The notes: generated by a model from the letters alone, not told the origin. Shown: positions 10,162 through 21,371, counted from the first letter of the stretch. The stretch is DNA of 64,000 nucleotides from Locusta migratoria (GCA_026315105.1 CM048747.1:281299654-281363653), one strand, 5' to 3'. Program-made: numbers and translations.

Positions 10162-11802
10162 TTACGTAGCATAAAGACAGTTGACTATTTGACAACATAC
10201 TTAGCAAAAATTAAGCAAGTGTTTGCAGTAGTAAGAAAGTTTCTATTTTTTGTGTTAAACATTTTCAGATTTTCATGCCACTTTAAACTTGCTGTATCTC
10301 AAAACAAGTTCGATGCTTATGACTAAAACTCTCTGACCCCTTCATTTATTTGTGAAATCATGAGTTCTTTCGTCATTAAAATTACCTGTAATCACCTTAT
10401 CGAGTTTATAACACGCAAAGTGCACCCCTATATACATTGTGTCATTCCCACCTGTGTGGTCTCGGATACCAAATTCCTTCAGTTCCTGTGCTGTGTTTTG
10501 AAAATTCTTTACTGGATTAATAAGAACACTGAAAATTGACTGGTGTGTCCGTAAATCTAGTGAATTCCTCTGTCCGCTAGGATGTTTGCGGTTTTATGGG
10601 TTAGTTATTTGGTACATTGCGTTTGCATGGTAATGTGTGGTAATATTATGATCCATGTATGCATATGTGTCGCGTTTTCCTGCATCGTAATGAGCGCGAT
10701 TGGGATCATTGTGTTGCACGTACGCAGTTGTGCTATAGACACATCATGTTTGATGTCTGTTTATCTGACGCTCTTCTCGCACTGTGTTGTCTTTCGTGAG
10801 GCCTAAGGTGCACTATATTCGTCTTTAAGTTGCTGGTTTAAACGTTTTTGTTTGTTTAATACTATTTCAAGAAAGGATGATAGTGCAGACGTCGTCGTTG
10901 ATGAATGTTTTGGCCTCTAGAGGGTCTACTAAATTTCGCTGTGTTTAAGCATTGTCTACTTTCGTTATTAAGATGGATCATCTATTATCGTCTCTACTTT
11001 GACACAGGACTTCGAAATATGTCATGTTTGATGGCTATAAATTAACATAGGACTTCGAAATATGTGATGTGTGATAGCTACAAATTTATCTTTAAATGAT
11101 ATGTGGTTGTAGTGAATAGGTTAGCATTCTAGGAATCTTTGTTTGTGATAGCCATCTACTTGTAATTAAAAAAATAAAAGTTCGATTTAGTGGATTGAAA
11201 TGGAATCTCAGGAAAGGAGCTTGGAGTAAGAAATTTTTGTCTCTTTTTGGCTAATGGGTGGGTCGATCTTGCTCTACAGAACTGAAAATCTGTTTTGCAT
11301 CGGGCAGGTAAAGTACTACCTCAGTTCCGTGGTTTGCTGTATTGTCGAGTGTCATTTTGAAGAGGGATGTTTTTAGGTCAATGCTTTCAAGAAAAAAAGT
11401 TGTAGTGTGGACGGTCGGAAATCTGTACGCTGCTGATGTTAAATTATTTCACTAATTTCTTTTATTGTGACTCTCCTCGGAAATATCGTTGTACAATATG
11501 GTTTAAGAACAATTTTAAATGTCTTCTGGGCTGTTCGATTATCGGTTTTGACCTGTGTCAGATAAATATTGTAAAGAATAGTTTGCATTGTAACAGGACA
11601 TGGTTGTTAGTTTTCTTTGCTAAGTTGAGATAGGTATATGCAGGAAGAATAAAAGCATAAGTGGTGGATTACAGGAAGATATGGAGTTCAAAAACTTACA
11701 TGTTGAAGTACTTGATGGGAAGCAGTGATACATCGATCTAAGGAATTGTTGGTACATTTCGAAGAGAATTATGTGCATTGTAACATGGCATGATAGGGAG
11801 TA
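10162..11802. other. No gene recognised
   Basis: A/T-rich interior of the large inverted-repeat element between the Tc1-like and piggyBac-like elements. Open frames at 10582-10806 and 11436-11633 have no recognisable motifs. The only structure I see is the short tandem duplication near 11003-11087. Confidence 0.4.
11003..11087 (+). repeat. Two tandem copies of a 43-bp unit
   Basis: ACxxAGGACTTCGAAATATGT followed by GATGT and TGAT.GCTA(T/C)AAATT occurs twice in a row with a few substitutions. It looks like a simple local duplication. Confidence 0.75.
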
Positions 11803-11806
11803 TTAA

Positions 11807-12839
11807 CCCTCAGTCGGTGTCGTGATCGTTTTATGCAATGAACTGTGTCGTGGGGTATTACATACCGCACACTATTATTGCAGTTTCTAGACAAACATCT
11901 AAATATAAAATGATGAATACAGACTATACCCATTGCTATTTGGCATTTATTTACATCAAAACAAATTTACAAAAACTGAACATAACAATGGCTGTCTAAA
12001 TATTAATATAATTTTAGCACACTAGCTTCAAATTCCAAAGTATTTCTTAATTACTGAAAAATCTTTAAAACTTTAATTTAGTAATTAATAGTACTCAATT
12101 ATGTGCATTAGCGATCAAAATATAGAATAAAACATAGATTAATTAAGTTACAATTTAACGTTATTATAAAAACCATGAACATGAGGAAATTTTCAGTCAT
12201 TCATACACTCGAAAGAGTTTGAGTGCCTGGTATATCCAAAAATATATTCTTTGGAGTTCATCCAGAACATTCCGCAGTGGAAGAAGGCAATGGCGTATTG
12301 ATAACAGGTCCCGAAGAACCACTCAGCTCTCTATGTAATTTTGTATTGACTAACCTATCAAGTAAATAACACCTCACACAGTTGCCTGAAAGAGCCTTTA
12401 AGAAATCGAATCTTGAGTATCCAGTAGTGTGGTCACTTTTGCGTTCATGATCACTTTTACTGACAGTTTCAGCGTAACTGTCTTCAGTATCTTCCACCTC
12501 ATATAACCACTAAGTGATAAGATCCCGAAAATATGGATCTGTCGTTGTTAGCCATTCTGAGTAATATTTCTGTAAACAATATAGAATATAAAGCGTTTTA
12601 AAATACAGACTTCGTTACGTAAACTGTGTAGTGGGGTCGCATCATACCCCAAGCATATTATTCTGATTAGCTAGTCAAAATAATAGCAGCTCATAACAAC
12701 GATTGCTGACTACAATCGTTCATAACAAACTCAACGATAGCTACCGAAGAGCCGAAATCCGCAGTACACAAAATTCCAGTGTTATGCGCATTGGAATGTT
12801 GCAAGGGGTATCCTCATACCCTACAACACCGATTAAGGG
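11807..12839 (-). mobile_element. piggyBac-like deletion derivative
   Basis: The ends are inverted: CCCTCAGTCGGTGT starts at 11807 and the partner ACACCGATTAAGGG ends at 12839. They are flanked by TTAA (11803-11806) and TCAA (12840-12843), the latter one change from the TTAA duplication that defines piggyBac insertions. Subterminal GGGGTAT..ATACC motifs occur near both ends (about 11853 and 12806). At about 1.03 kb it is too short for a complete transposase (usually about 600 residues), so it is an internally deleted or non-autonomous copy. Confidence 0.6.
12258..12497 (-). pseudogene. Possible acidic N-terminal remnant of a piggyBac-type transposase
   Basis: A 79-codon minus-strand frame begins with an acidic, Ser-rich stretch (EDTEDSYAETVSKSDHE), which would suit the poorly conserved N-terminus of piggyBac transposases. 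The rest (NCVRCYLLDRL and following) does not match a domain I can name. None of the catalytic Asp motifs is present. The assignment rests mostly on its place inside the TTAA-flanked element. Confidence 0.3.
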
Positions 12840-12978
12840 TCAAATTTCGGAACTTGATAGTTTTAAGAGCAGTCACAAAGTGCGACTGCTATGATTTGTA
12901 TGAGAAAGAGAGGGTAGTCGTTAGTCTGTCTAATAGTGGGGCCTGTATGTGAAAGCATGTTTGCTTTCGGGAGGGGAA

Positions 12979-14030
12979 GCTGACGCTGTACGTTGTTGTC
13001 AGGCACACGACTGGGTCCAGCACCATCGTAGCTCGTTTAAATAAAAGCCTCGTCTAAGTGGTGTGTCTGCAGAGGTCTTTCGTAGAAGACTTTGTCGCCT
13101 CTTACGTCATTTGCATATGTAGTTCAGATGTTTTTTGAAAGAGAATGCTTAAAACGTTATGATATTTTGTGGAAACATTTAGCATATGTTTACAGAATTG
13201 TTTTATGTAGCTTTCCTGGAGTAAACTGCAATCGCATTGGAGAGAGAGAGCGCTACGTCACCATTATTCGTTTTTATTCTTTAAAACGGGGATTGTTCAT
13301 ACCATTTCCGTGGTGTCTGTCGAGAGAAATTGTTAAGGCAGTTGTTACCAAAAGAGTGTTTGACATTCAGGTTTGGGGAGGTCGTTACCGTTATATTCTA
13401 ACACGTGACTTTCCTTTTTTTCTTCCGTCAGCCGTTGCACGCATCATTTATACAGTTATTTGGTCAAGGCGAACAGACAGAACATATATTTTAATAGTCC
13501 TAAATGTTTGTACAACACCCACCTGTAGAATTGCACCGAATTTCTTTGTTCTGTGTCTATATAGCAAGTTATACTTAAGGTTTGATGTATGAAACTGCAT
13601 GTACCAACGTAACGTTCTAATTAAAAGATAGGATGTCGTGATTAATATGCAAATTAGGTATAAAAATATTTGGGAGTGGTGTTGGATGGCCTGGCGCTGG
13701 GCGGGATCAATTTGTTTATGAAACTCTCATGTCATTCCAGGTAATTGTACTGTTCGAAGTACTAAATGGAATCCTTGTTGGCGTAATACAACCTGTACGT
13801 TGGTAAGTAAGAATTTTGGTAAGAATTATCTTTGGGGGTATGGGGGTGGCAATCTTTAGGACTGTCGGTGGGGGCAGTGGCGGGGGAGAGCGCAGGGGCA
13901 TGGACGGACAGTTAAGTTGCTGAAAATTAATTTGTTATCAAATTAATTGTGGGCAGCAGGGTCGGGCCCCGGCCAGCGCGCTGAATCTTTTCCAGTTGCT
14001 TGTGTAAACAACGACTGGCCTCTTGGGGTC
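12979..14030 (-). repeat. Right arm of the large inverted repeat
   Basis: Imperfect reverse complement of 276-2953 without the LINE. It has the same landmarks in reverse order: GCTGACGCTG and CACACGACTGG (about 12979-13015), the shared open-frame segment, AACGTAACGTT (about 13608), TATTTGGGAGTGGT (about 13668), the AGGACTGTCGGTGGGGGCAG block (about 13857) and GTGTAAACAACGACTGG (about 14003). It preserves the pre-insertion site of the LINE in the left arm. About 10.0 kb separates the inner edges. Confidence 0.8.
13092..13592 (+). other. 166-codon open frame in the right arm, mirrored in the left arm
   Basis: Longest non-LINE, non-transposase frame of this region. Its middle (SLKRGLFIPFP, LSREIVKAVV, GGRYRYILT, VIWSRRTDRT) recurs in the minus frame 2417-2740. 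The N-terminal half has hydrophobic stretches, but I see no clear signal peptide or known domain. The length and partial conservation are worth a test for selection, but indel differences between the arms argue that it is not under protein-level constraint. Confidence 0.25.
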
Positions 14031-14134
14031 ACCAGTATGCACTTTTGAGAGATGACAGCCCATCTATCATCTTTATTATCGATGTTTATTGTCGTAATGA
14101 GTCCTGTACATACAATTTTCTATTGCTGTCGGGA
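14031..14134 (-). repeat. Terminal hairpin module of the repeat family
   Basis: Reverse complement matches 19079-19171: TAGAAAATTGTATGTACAG, AATAAACATCGATAATAAAG and the short hairpin formed by GAGATGACAGCCCATCTATC. In both places the module ends in ATGCACTTTTGAGAG as read on the plus strand here. It marks the outer side of the right arm and is joined to different sequence at 19172, so it behaves as a separable end module. Confidence 0.7.
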
Positions 14135-15692
14135 ATACGATGCAGGGAAGATTTTTGCTAAGGTGAGATGCAGAGCTGACTTAGTTCTGAGGGGGCGAGT
14201 GAAATTCCTTCCTACCTGCGCCCTGCAGCGCCATAGGAGGCCGGGCGCGCTGGCCTTGGGTGGTACACTGGCAGGGCAGTAGGTCGTAAAAATGTAGCCT
14301 TGTGTCCCAAACTGTGAAGGAGAGGCATCGTTTGCGCTTTTTAGAAGAAAGCAGGGCACACGGCTGTGGCCGAGGGTCCGAAAGGGAAAGCGACGGAATG
14401 TTGCTGGAGGCTAGGCAGCCGCTCCCACGGGCGACGGTTAGAGCCGTTTAGTGAGAATCACGCCAAATGTGTGTGTGGAAGGCATGCCGTCTTTGATTGG
14501 CTGATGTTCAAAGCGCCAGCTTTTCGAAATCAGCGGTTGTCTATTGAGATTTTACTGGCTGGAGTTCGAGAACTCGACGCTGATTGGCTTTACGTAAAAA
14601 CGTCGTTTCACGGGGGTCTTGCGCGGAGACGCGGGGATAGAATTGGACTTCGTGTTTCGTAGCACTGGAGTACGGACGCGTCTGGTAGCGTCCTGTCCTC
14701 CCAGTGCGCGGACTTGGAGATTTTGCTTATTGAGCCGATACTTGGATGAGTGAAGTTGTATAAGTTTCAGGGTACACTCTGAGATTTATACTTGAGCTGA
14801 TTATTCGTGTTTTCGGTTTGAATAAGGTCAGCCAGCCAATACTAGTGCACCGAAGCACCAGTAGCGATATACTCAACTTCTGGTGTCATTTAGACCTTCA
14901 GTACTCGTACGTACTTGTCTACGCCCACTGAAGTGGTCCTGACTTGGCAGAATTGTTTGAGATCGTAGGCACTGTGTACTGCCGAGCGCACAGAGGCTGA
15001 TAGCGGGGAGTACAGCTTCCGAGCGACGGAGCGAGTTTTCTTTTTTTTATTTCGTGGTCGCGCAAATTTTCAGCTCACAGTCGCCCTGCCCCCACGCCAC
15101 TGCAGCGCAGCACCTTCACACGCAAGTCGTCATTTTGGTAATGTATGACAAAGAGCTCGCCAGCAACATATAGTCGATACATCAGGTTCTGCCTTATAGT
15201 GGAGATTGTGTAGTTAGGAAAGTCAACCCTGCACTGGTATTCCGACTCGGTTATCCCGCTAAGAACATCATATTATTTCACGATAGGGGTTTCTGCCTTG
15301 CCAGTCATTACTAATTTCCAGTTTCGTAACAATTTGAGTAACTTCATATGCAGTCTTGTTGTTTATGATTTTAGTATTGGATTAATCATTGTGTGTTTTA
15401 TCCTGCTCAAAAAGGTGCAATAAATATTGTTGGATTTGAAAGATGTTGTTTTTTTTTTTTTTTTTTTCAACATTATTAATAGTCAGATCCCAGTTAGTTT
15501 GTTAGATTTTTGGTGGGGACAAATTATTAATTATACTTTATGCCACTTGCAGGAAACGGAAGCGTTTCATTACAATTAGGACTGAAACAGGGAAATATTT
15601 TATCATTCAAATTATTTGATATGATGTTAAATAATATCACTAATTAATTCAGGGTCAGCCGCTCCTGTCTTCCTATTGTATTAACCCACCTT
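14135..15692. other. No gene recognised: promoter-like region, unassigned sequence and T-tract
   Basis: Apart from the CpG-rich segment, no coding similarity. A polyadenylation-like AATAAA occurs in GTGCAATAAATATTG (about 15417), followed by a T-run of about 20 near 15447. From 15693 the target site of the full-length RTE LINE begins. Confidence 0.4.
14366..14720 (+). promoter_or_regulatory. CpG-rich, CCAAT-containing promoter-like segment
   Basis: The base composition changes sharply to G/C- and CpG-rich between about 14200 and 14720. Two inverted CCAAT boxes (GATTGGCTGA at about 14497 and GATTGGCTTTACG at about 14581) lie roughly 85 bp apart, and a third CCAAT (CAGCCAATACTAG) is at about 14835. 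A 98-codon open frame (14366-14662) runs through it, but its composition is what CpG-rich DNA gives. It could be a host or element promoter; no downstream gene is recognised. Confidence 0.35.
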
Positions 15693-15702
15693 AACCTTCC
15701 CC

Positions 15703-18700
15703 CCTCCACTCCCATGAACCACAGACATTGCCGAGGTGGGGTGGCTTGCGTGCCTCAACGATGCAGATAGCCGTACCGTAGGTGCAACCACATCGGAGGG
15801 GTATCTGTGGAGAGGCCAGACAAACGTGTGGTTCCTGAAGAGGGGCAGCAGCCTTTTCAGTAGTTGCAGGGGCAACAGTCTGGATGATTGACTGAGCTGG
15901 CCTTGTAACAACAGCTAATGTGGCTTTGCCTCACAGTTACTGCGAACGGCTGCAAGCAAGGGGAAACTACAGCCGTTACATTTCCCGAGGACATGCAGCT
16001 CTACTGTATGAAAATATGATGATGGCATCCTCTTGGGTAAAATATTCCGGAGGTAAAATAGTCCCCCATTCGGATCTCCGGGCGGGGACTACTCAGGAGG
16101 ATGTTGTCATCAGGAAAGATAATACTGGCATTCTACGGATCGGAGCGTGGAATGTTAGATCCCTTAATCGGGTAGGGAAGCTAGAAAATTTAAAAAGGGA
16201 AATGGATAGGTTGAAGTTAGATATAGTGGGGATTAGTGAAGTTCGGTGGCAGGATGAACAGGATTTCTGGTTAGGTGAGTACAGGATTATAAATACAAAA
16301 TCAGTTGGGGGTATCACAGGAGTAGGACTGATAATGAATAAGAAGATAGGAATGCGGGTAAACTACTACGGGCAGCACAGTGATCGCATTATCATTGTCA
16401 AGATAGATACGAAGCCAACACCGACAACAGTAGTACAGGTTTATATGCCAACTAGCTCTGCCGATGATGAGTAAATCGAAGAAATATATGAGGAGCTAAA
16501 GGAAATTATTCAGACAGTTAAGGGAGAGGAAAACTTAATTGTGATGGGAGACTGGAATTAGGTAGTAGGAAAAGGAAGAGAAGGAAAAATAGTAGGTGAA
16601 TATGGACTGGGCAGAAGGAATGAAAGAGGAAGTCGCCTGGTAGAATTTTGCACGGAACATGATTTAATCATAACAAACACCTGGTTCAAGAATCACAAAA
16701 GAAGGTTGTATACATGGAAGAGACCAGGAGACACCGGAAGGTATCAGATAGATTTTATAACGGTAAAACATAGATTCCGGAACCAGGTGATAAACTGTAA
16801 AACATACCCAGGGGCAGATATAGACTCTGACCATAACTTGTTAGTCATGAACTGTAGGCTGAAACTGAAAAAACTGCAGAAAGGTAGGAAAATAAGGAGA
16901 TGGGACTTAGATAAATTGAAGGAACCTGAAGTTCTGGAGAAATTCGAAGGGAGATTTAGGCACCAATTGACAGAAACAGAGGGAAATAAAACAGTAGAAG
17001 AGGAATGGGTAGCATTGAGAGATGAAATAGTGAAGGCAGCAGAGGACAAAATAGGTAGAAAGGCAAGACCTACAAAAAATCCTTGGATATCACAGGAAAT
17101 ACTAAATTTAATTGATGAAAGGAGAAAATATAAAAATGCAGTAAATGAAACGGGCAAAATGGAGTACAGACGACTAAGAAATGAGATTGACAGGAAGTGC
17201 AAAATGGCTAAGCAGGAGTGGCTAGAAGCCAAATGCAGCTCTGTAGAAGAATGTATAAGAAGGGGAAAAGTAGATACCGCCTACAGGAAAATAAAAGAGA
17301 CATTTGGGGATAAGAAAAACAGCTCTATGAATATCAAGGACTCTGATGGAAAACAAGTTCTCAGCAAAGAAGGAAAATCCGAAAGGTGGAAAGAGTACAT
17401 AGAGCAGCTCTACAAAGGAAATGAACTTGGAGATGATGTTGTAGGAAGGGAAGAGGAAGTAGATCAAGATGAAATAGGAGATACTATACTGAGAGATGAA
17501 TATGACAGAGCCCTGAAAGACCTAGGTCGGAACAAGGCCCCAGGAGTAGATGACATACCCTCAGAGCTACTAAAGGCTCTGGGAGAGCCAGCCATGACAA
17601 GACTATTTGAACTGGTGTGTAGGATGTATGAGACAGGTGAAATACCCTCAGACTTTAAGAAAAATGTAATAATCCCCATTCCAAAGAAATCAGGCGCAGA
17701 CAGGTGTGAAAACTACAGAACCATAAGTTTGATAAGTCATGGTTGCAAAATTTTAACACGAATTATCTACAGGAGAATGGAAAAGCTGGTAGAAGCTGAC
17801 CTCGGGGAACATCAGTTTGGATTCAGGAGGAACTTAGGAACCCGGGAGGCAATACTCACTTTACGTCTTATCTTAGAAGATAGGTTAAGGAAAGGCAAAC
17901 CTACATTTTTAGCTTTTGTAGATTTGGAGAAAGCTTTTGACAATGTTGACTGGAATACACTCTTTCAAATTCTGAAATCAGCAGGGGTAAAATACAGGGA
18001 AAGGAGAGTTATTTACAACTTGTACAAAAGCCAGACCGCAGTTATTAGACTCGAAGGGAATGAAAGGGAAGCATCAGTTGGGAAGGGAGTAAGACAGGGT
18101 TGTAGCCTTTGTCCGATGCTATTTAATTTGTACATCGAGCAGGCGGTGAAGGAAAGCAAGGAAAAATTTGGAATAGGGATTAAAGTTCAGGGGGAAGAAA
18201 TAAAAACATTGCGTTTTGCTGATGACATTGTAATTCTGTCAGAGACAGCAAAGGACCTGGAAGAGCAGTTGAATGGAATGGACAGTGTGTTGAAGAGAGC
18301 GTATAAAATGAACATTAACAAGAGCAAAACAAAAATAATGGAATGCGGTCATAGAAAATCAGGTGATGCTGAAGGAATTAGATTAGGTAACGAAACAATG
18401 AAGGTGGTAGATGAGTTTTGTTACTTGGGTAGTAAAATAACATGCGATGGTCGCAGTACAGAGGATATAAAATGCAGAATGGCAATGGGAAGAAAAACAT
18501 TTTTGAAAAAGAGAAATTTGCTAACATCGAATATTAATTTAAGTGTAAGTAAGTCTTTTCTGAAGGCATTTGTGTGGAGTGTTGCCTTGTGCGGGAGTGA
18601 AACATGGACGATAAGCAGTGCGGACAGGAAGAGGATAGAGGCTTTTGAAATGTGGTGCTACAGAAGAATGCTGAAGATTAGGTGGGTAGATCGCATAACT

Positions 18701-19001
18701 AATGAAGAGGTACTTAACAGAATTGGTGAGAAAAGGAATTTTTGGCACACCCTGACTAAAAGAAGGGATCGCTTGGTAGGACACATTCTTAGACATCGAG
18801 GAATCGTAAATTTAGCATTGGAGGGAAGTGTGTGGGGTAAAAATCGCAGAGGGAGGCCAAGAGACGTGTACAGTAAGCAGATTCAAGTGGATGTGGGTTG
18901 TCGTTCTTATGAGGAGATGAAAAGGCTTGCTCAGGATAGAGTAGGGTGGAGAGCTGCATCAAACCAGTCTCCGGACTGAAGACCATAACAACAACAACAA
19001 C
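15703..19001 (+). mobile_element. Near full-length RTE-type LINE
   Basis: This 3.3-kb element has a 5' region (GCCGAGGTGGGGTGGCTTGC from about 15732), one long coding region and a 3' end of CCGGACTGAAGACC followed by (ACA)n. AACCTTCCCC occurs at 15693-15702 and 19002-19011 and is the probable target duplication, though the first bases could belong to the ACA tail. It is the best-preserved LINE in the window and the reference for the fragments at 632, 20772-26068, 27112, 51164 and 54457. Confidence 0.9.
15920..18979 (+). pseudogene. RTE polyprotein (apurinic endonuclease plus reverse transcriptase), two in-frame stops
   Basis: The N-terminal endonuclease (about 16140-16850) shows GAWNVRSLN, GISEVRWQ, GDWN and the SDHNLL catalytic motif; it nicks the target in target-primed reverse transcription. 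The reverse transcriptase (about 17530-18450) shows NKAPGVDDIP, IPIPKKSGADRCENYR, QFGFRRN, FVDLEKAFDNVDW, GVRQGCSL and the catalytic FADD at 18215-18226. A C-terminal region with GSETWTI, WCYRRMLKIRWVDR and GHILRHRG follows. All parts are in the same frame; the only breaks are TAA at 16472-16474 (Glu expected) and TAG at 16559-16561 (after GDWN). Frames 15920-16474 and 16706-18979 are therefore halves of one protein of about 1020 residues. The copy is recent compared with its relatives here. Confidence 0.92.
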
Positions 19002-19078
19002 AACCTTCCCCAGCGGAATCATTCCAATCCATTTCATTTTTTTTACCACTAAACCTTACACTTTTTCCTCCTTAAGGC

Positions 19079-19171
19079 GTAGAAAATTGTATGTACAGTA
19101 CTCATACGTCAATACGTCAACAATAAACGTCGATAATAAAGATGAGAGATGGGCTGCCATCTCTCAAAAGT
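19079..19171 (+). repeat. Terminal hairpin module (second copy)
   Basis: Homologous to the reverse complement of 14031-14134. It contains the short palindrome GAGAGATGGGCTGCCATCTCTC at 19145-19166, of which the stem GAGAGATGG / CCATCTCTC is perfect. It leads directly into the perfect inverted repeat at 19172. Confidence 0.75.
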
Positions 19172-19454
19172 GCATCCCGCCCCACCAGACTGGCGCCGCC
19201 TCCAACCACCCCTTCCAGACGCCCGCCTCACACCCACCACCCTAGATAAATTTTATAAAATTTCCACATCAAATTAACTGCAAGCCTAAACCGCCAGGGC
19301 TCTTGGAGGTGTGGAATGGTGTCAGGGGCAGGCGGTTTAGGCTTGCAGTTAATTTGATGTGGAAATTTTATAAAATTTATCTAGGGTGGTGGGTGTGAGG
19401 CGGGCGTCTGGAAGGGGTGGTTGGAGGCGGCGCCAGTCTGGTGGGGCGGGATGC
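19172..19454. repeat. Perfect 124-bp inverted repeat with 35-bp spacer
   Basis: Arms 19172-19295 and 19331-19454 are identical when one is reverse-complemented; I followed the whole arm and found no mismatch. The spacer (19296-19330) is not palindromic. The arms start with GCATCCCGCCCCACCAGACT and end at a CTAAACCGCC block. The same sequence, diverged, makes up 1-275. A perfect long palindrome amid decayed repeats suggests recent formation or arm-to-arm gene conversion. Confidence 0.93.
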
Positions 19455-20771
19455 GACGGCAGGTTTTCCCCGGAGGCGGCGGGGCCGGGTTTTACTGGCG
19501 CCATCTTGAATTTTAGCGCGGTACTCTCCTTATATTACCACTTCCGTAATATTCTTCCAAATAAATTGACTGTCTCTATGGCAATAAACAGTACATTCTA
19601 GTTGGTTGATAAAAGACCAATTTCTTTAGCGATCTGACAAAAATAAACTATGTTCTTCAGGTAGAATAATCTTCATCTTGTATGAACACTAGATAATGAG
19701 TCGTATTATGACAATAGTAGACATTTCCGCTTGGTGTTTATGACGTAAAATATTGTTTTTTCGTTCACTGAATGAATATTCTCAGTGTAGTTTAAAGTCC
19801 AGGGGATCATGTACACCGTATAATTTTTTAACAGATAAAAGGCATAAAGTTACATGTCAGTTGTGCATTACATGTTCAAATCAATATTTGATCTGCCAGT
19901 AACGTTAAAATAAAGCCAGATAACTGAAATATTGTCATATTAGTTTATCAGCCGCCCGCGATTTTGAGAATAAATTCACTCAACAGTTCCCAGTCACAGA
20001 AATCAATTTTGTTTTCATATGACGAGACACTTGTACACGAAAACAAAGGAATGAAATTGTAGCGCAATGTAAACACTGACCACATGGAGACTCCCACTAC
20101 CGCTGAAACATTTCTGCGCATGCGCGAATCTGGCAGACTCAGCGCACCAGAAATATTTTTCCGAGTAGAATATGGTAGCTTCCGACAACTGCTTAAACAG
20201 GAAACAGTCACATGGCAAGTAGCCAGAAGCGGGAGAAGCTGCTTCCTTAAATTAATTTCAGCTCTGCGCAAGCACGAATTTCCCACTGGCAGCAGCTTAA
20301 ACGAATTCCCTACCCCCTGACCTCCAACCCCCCCCGCCCCGTCGTCCGCTACAGTGCTTTACCAATATACATTACGAGAAATGACTTCATTACTGATCTA
20401 CTAAATACAGTTACGATTAATAACATTTCATCAAAGAAAACATTAAAAGGTTTTATTGTGTGTTTTCGTAGTTCCATTCATTTACACATGAACTCCATGA
20501 GCATCTCGTAATATTTTTATGAGAAACTGATGCTCTTTCCCCTAGCGACTTCCCCATTCAGTATTGAAGATGGTTACGTGTAGAAAAGATAATCCCCCGT
20601 CTCCAGACCACAGTGCGCTGTTAATATCTTCTGAATTTTTAAACTAATCTCCTGTCTTTTCTAATTATGCAATCATGGCCAGTTAGAATCACTTGCAAGT
20701 ATACAAATTAGTTTCCTCTATGATTTTCAGTTGCCCCAGTTCACGAAGGAAACAGACAGGTATATGCTACC
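19455..20771. other. No gene recognised
   Basis: G/C-rich until about 19520 (GGCGCCATCTTGAATTTTAG), then A/T-rich. Open frames at 19948-20286 and 20084-20320 overlap on opposite strands and lack recognisable motifs. A short C-rich run occurs near 20325. Confidence 0.4.
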
Positions 20772-21008
20772 TTGATAAATTAATGGAAAGTGAGGTTCTT
20801 GAGAGGTTCACATGGAGCTTTAGGCATCGTTTGACGGAAAGGGTAGAAGGAATCCAGTAGAAGATGAAGGGGAAGATGGGATGTAAGATCGTAGAGGGCA
20901 CGTAGGTAGAAAGAAAAGACGTAGATAAAATCCTTGGACATGGGACGAGATAACGGAATTTATTTCATAAAACGAGGAAGTATTAAAAAGTAATGAAATG
21001 GAGTACAG
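20772..21008 (+). mobile_element. Old RTE LINE, piece 1 of 3
   Basis: Diverged match to about 16908-17167 of the full-length copy, starting at GATAAATTAATGG and ending GAAATGGAGTACAG. It corresponds to the linker between endonuclease and reverse transcriptase, with several deletions. The alignment resumes at 23012 with the next bases of the element, so the interval 21009-23011 was inserted later. Confidence 0.8.
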
Positions 21009-21371
21009 TGTGACGGGTCTGATCTGTAGCCATTGCTCTTTTTATTCTGTAAGATACTTTTTACTATGTTGGGAGGAGCATTAAGTAAAATGTAGCCTGA
21101 GTAAAACATAGACCATATGGTCTGGTGAACAAGTATCCCGTGGTAAAACTTCGTCCGTATTTCCTTCTAAAATCTGATTGGCTCTTACTAATAATCTCAG
21201 TCCGCCAAAACCCCCCAGCATTTTTATTAATATTTAAAACACCGCACTGTATTTAAGTATGTGTGTTTTTATCTTGTGTTAAGCTGCTTCTATTATTTAA
21301 AAAGTTATTTAAATGTTACTTTAATAGAATGTTCCGTTAGCGCCAAAATGTAGCCACATATGCAGAGTGTT

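Noticed and set aside
15681..15911. Minus-strand 76-codon frame
   Set aside because: Lies over the 5' region of the full-length RTE LINE; no protein similarity.
16744..17232. Minus-strand 162-codon frame rich in Ser/Phe/Leu
   Set aside because: Antisense of the RTE polyprotein; A-rich sense codons give a stop-poor complement.
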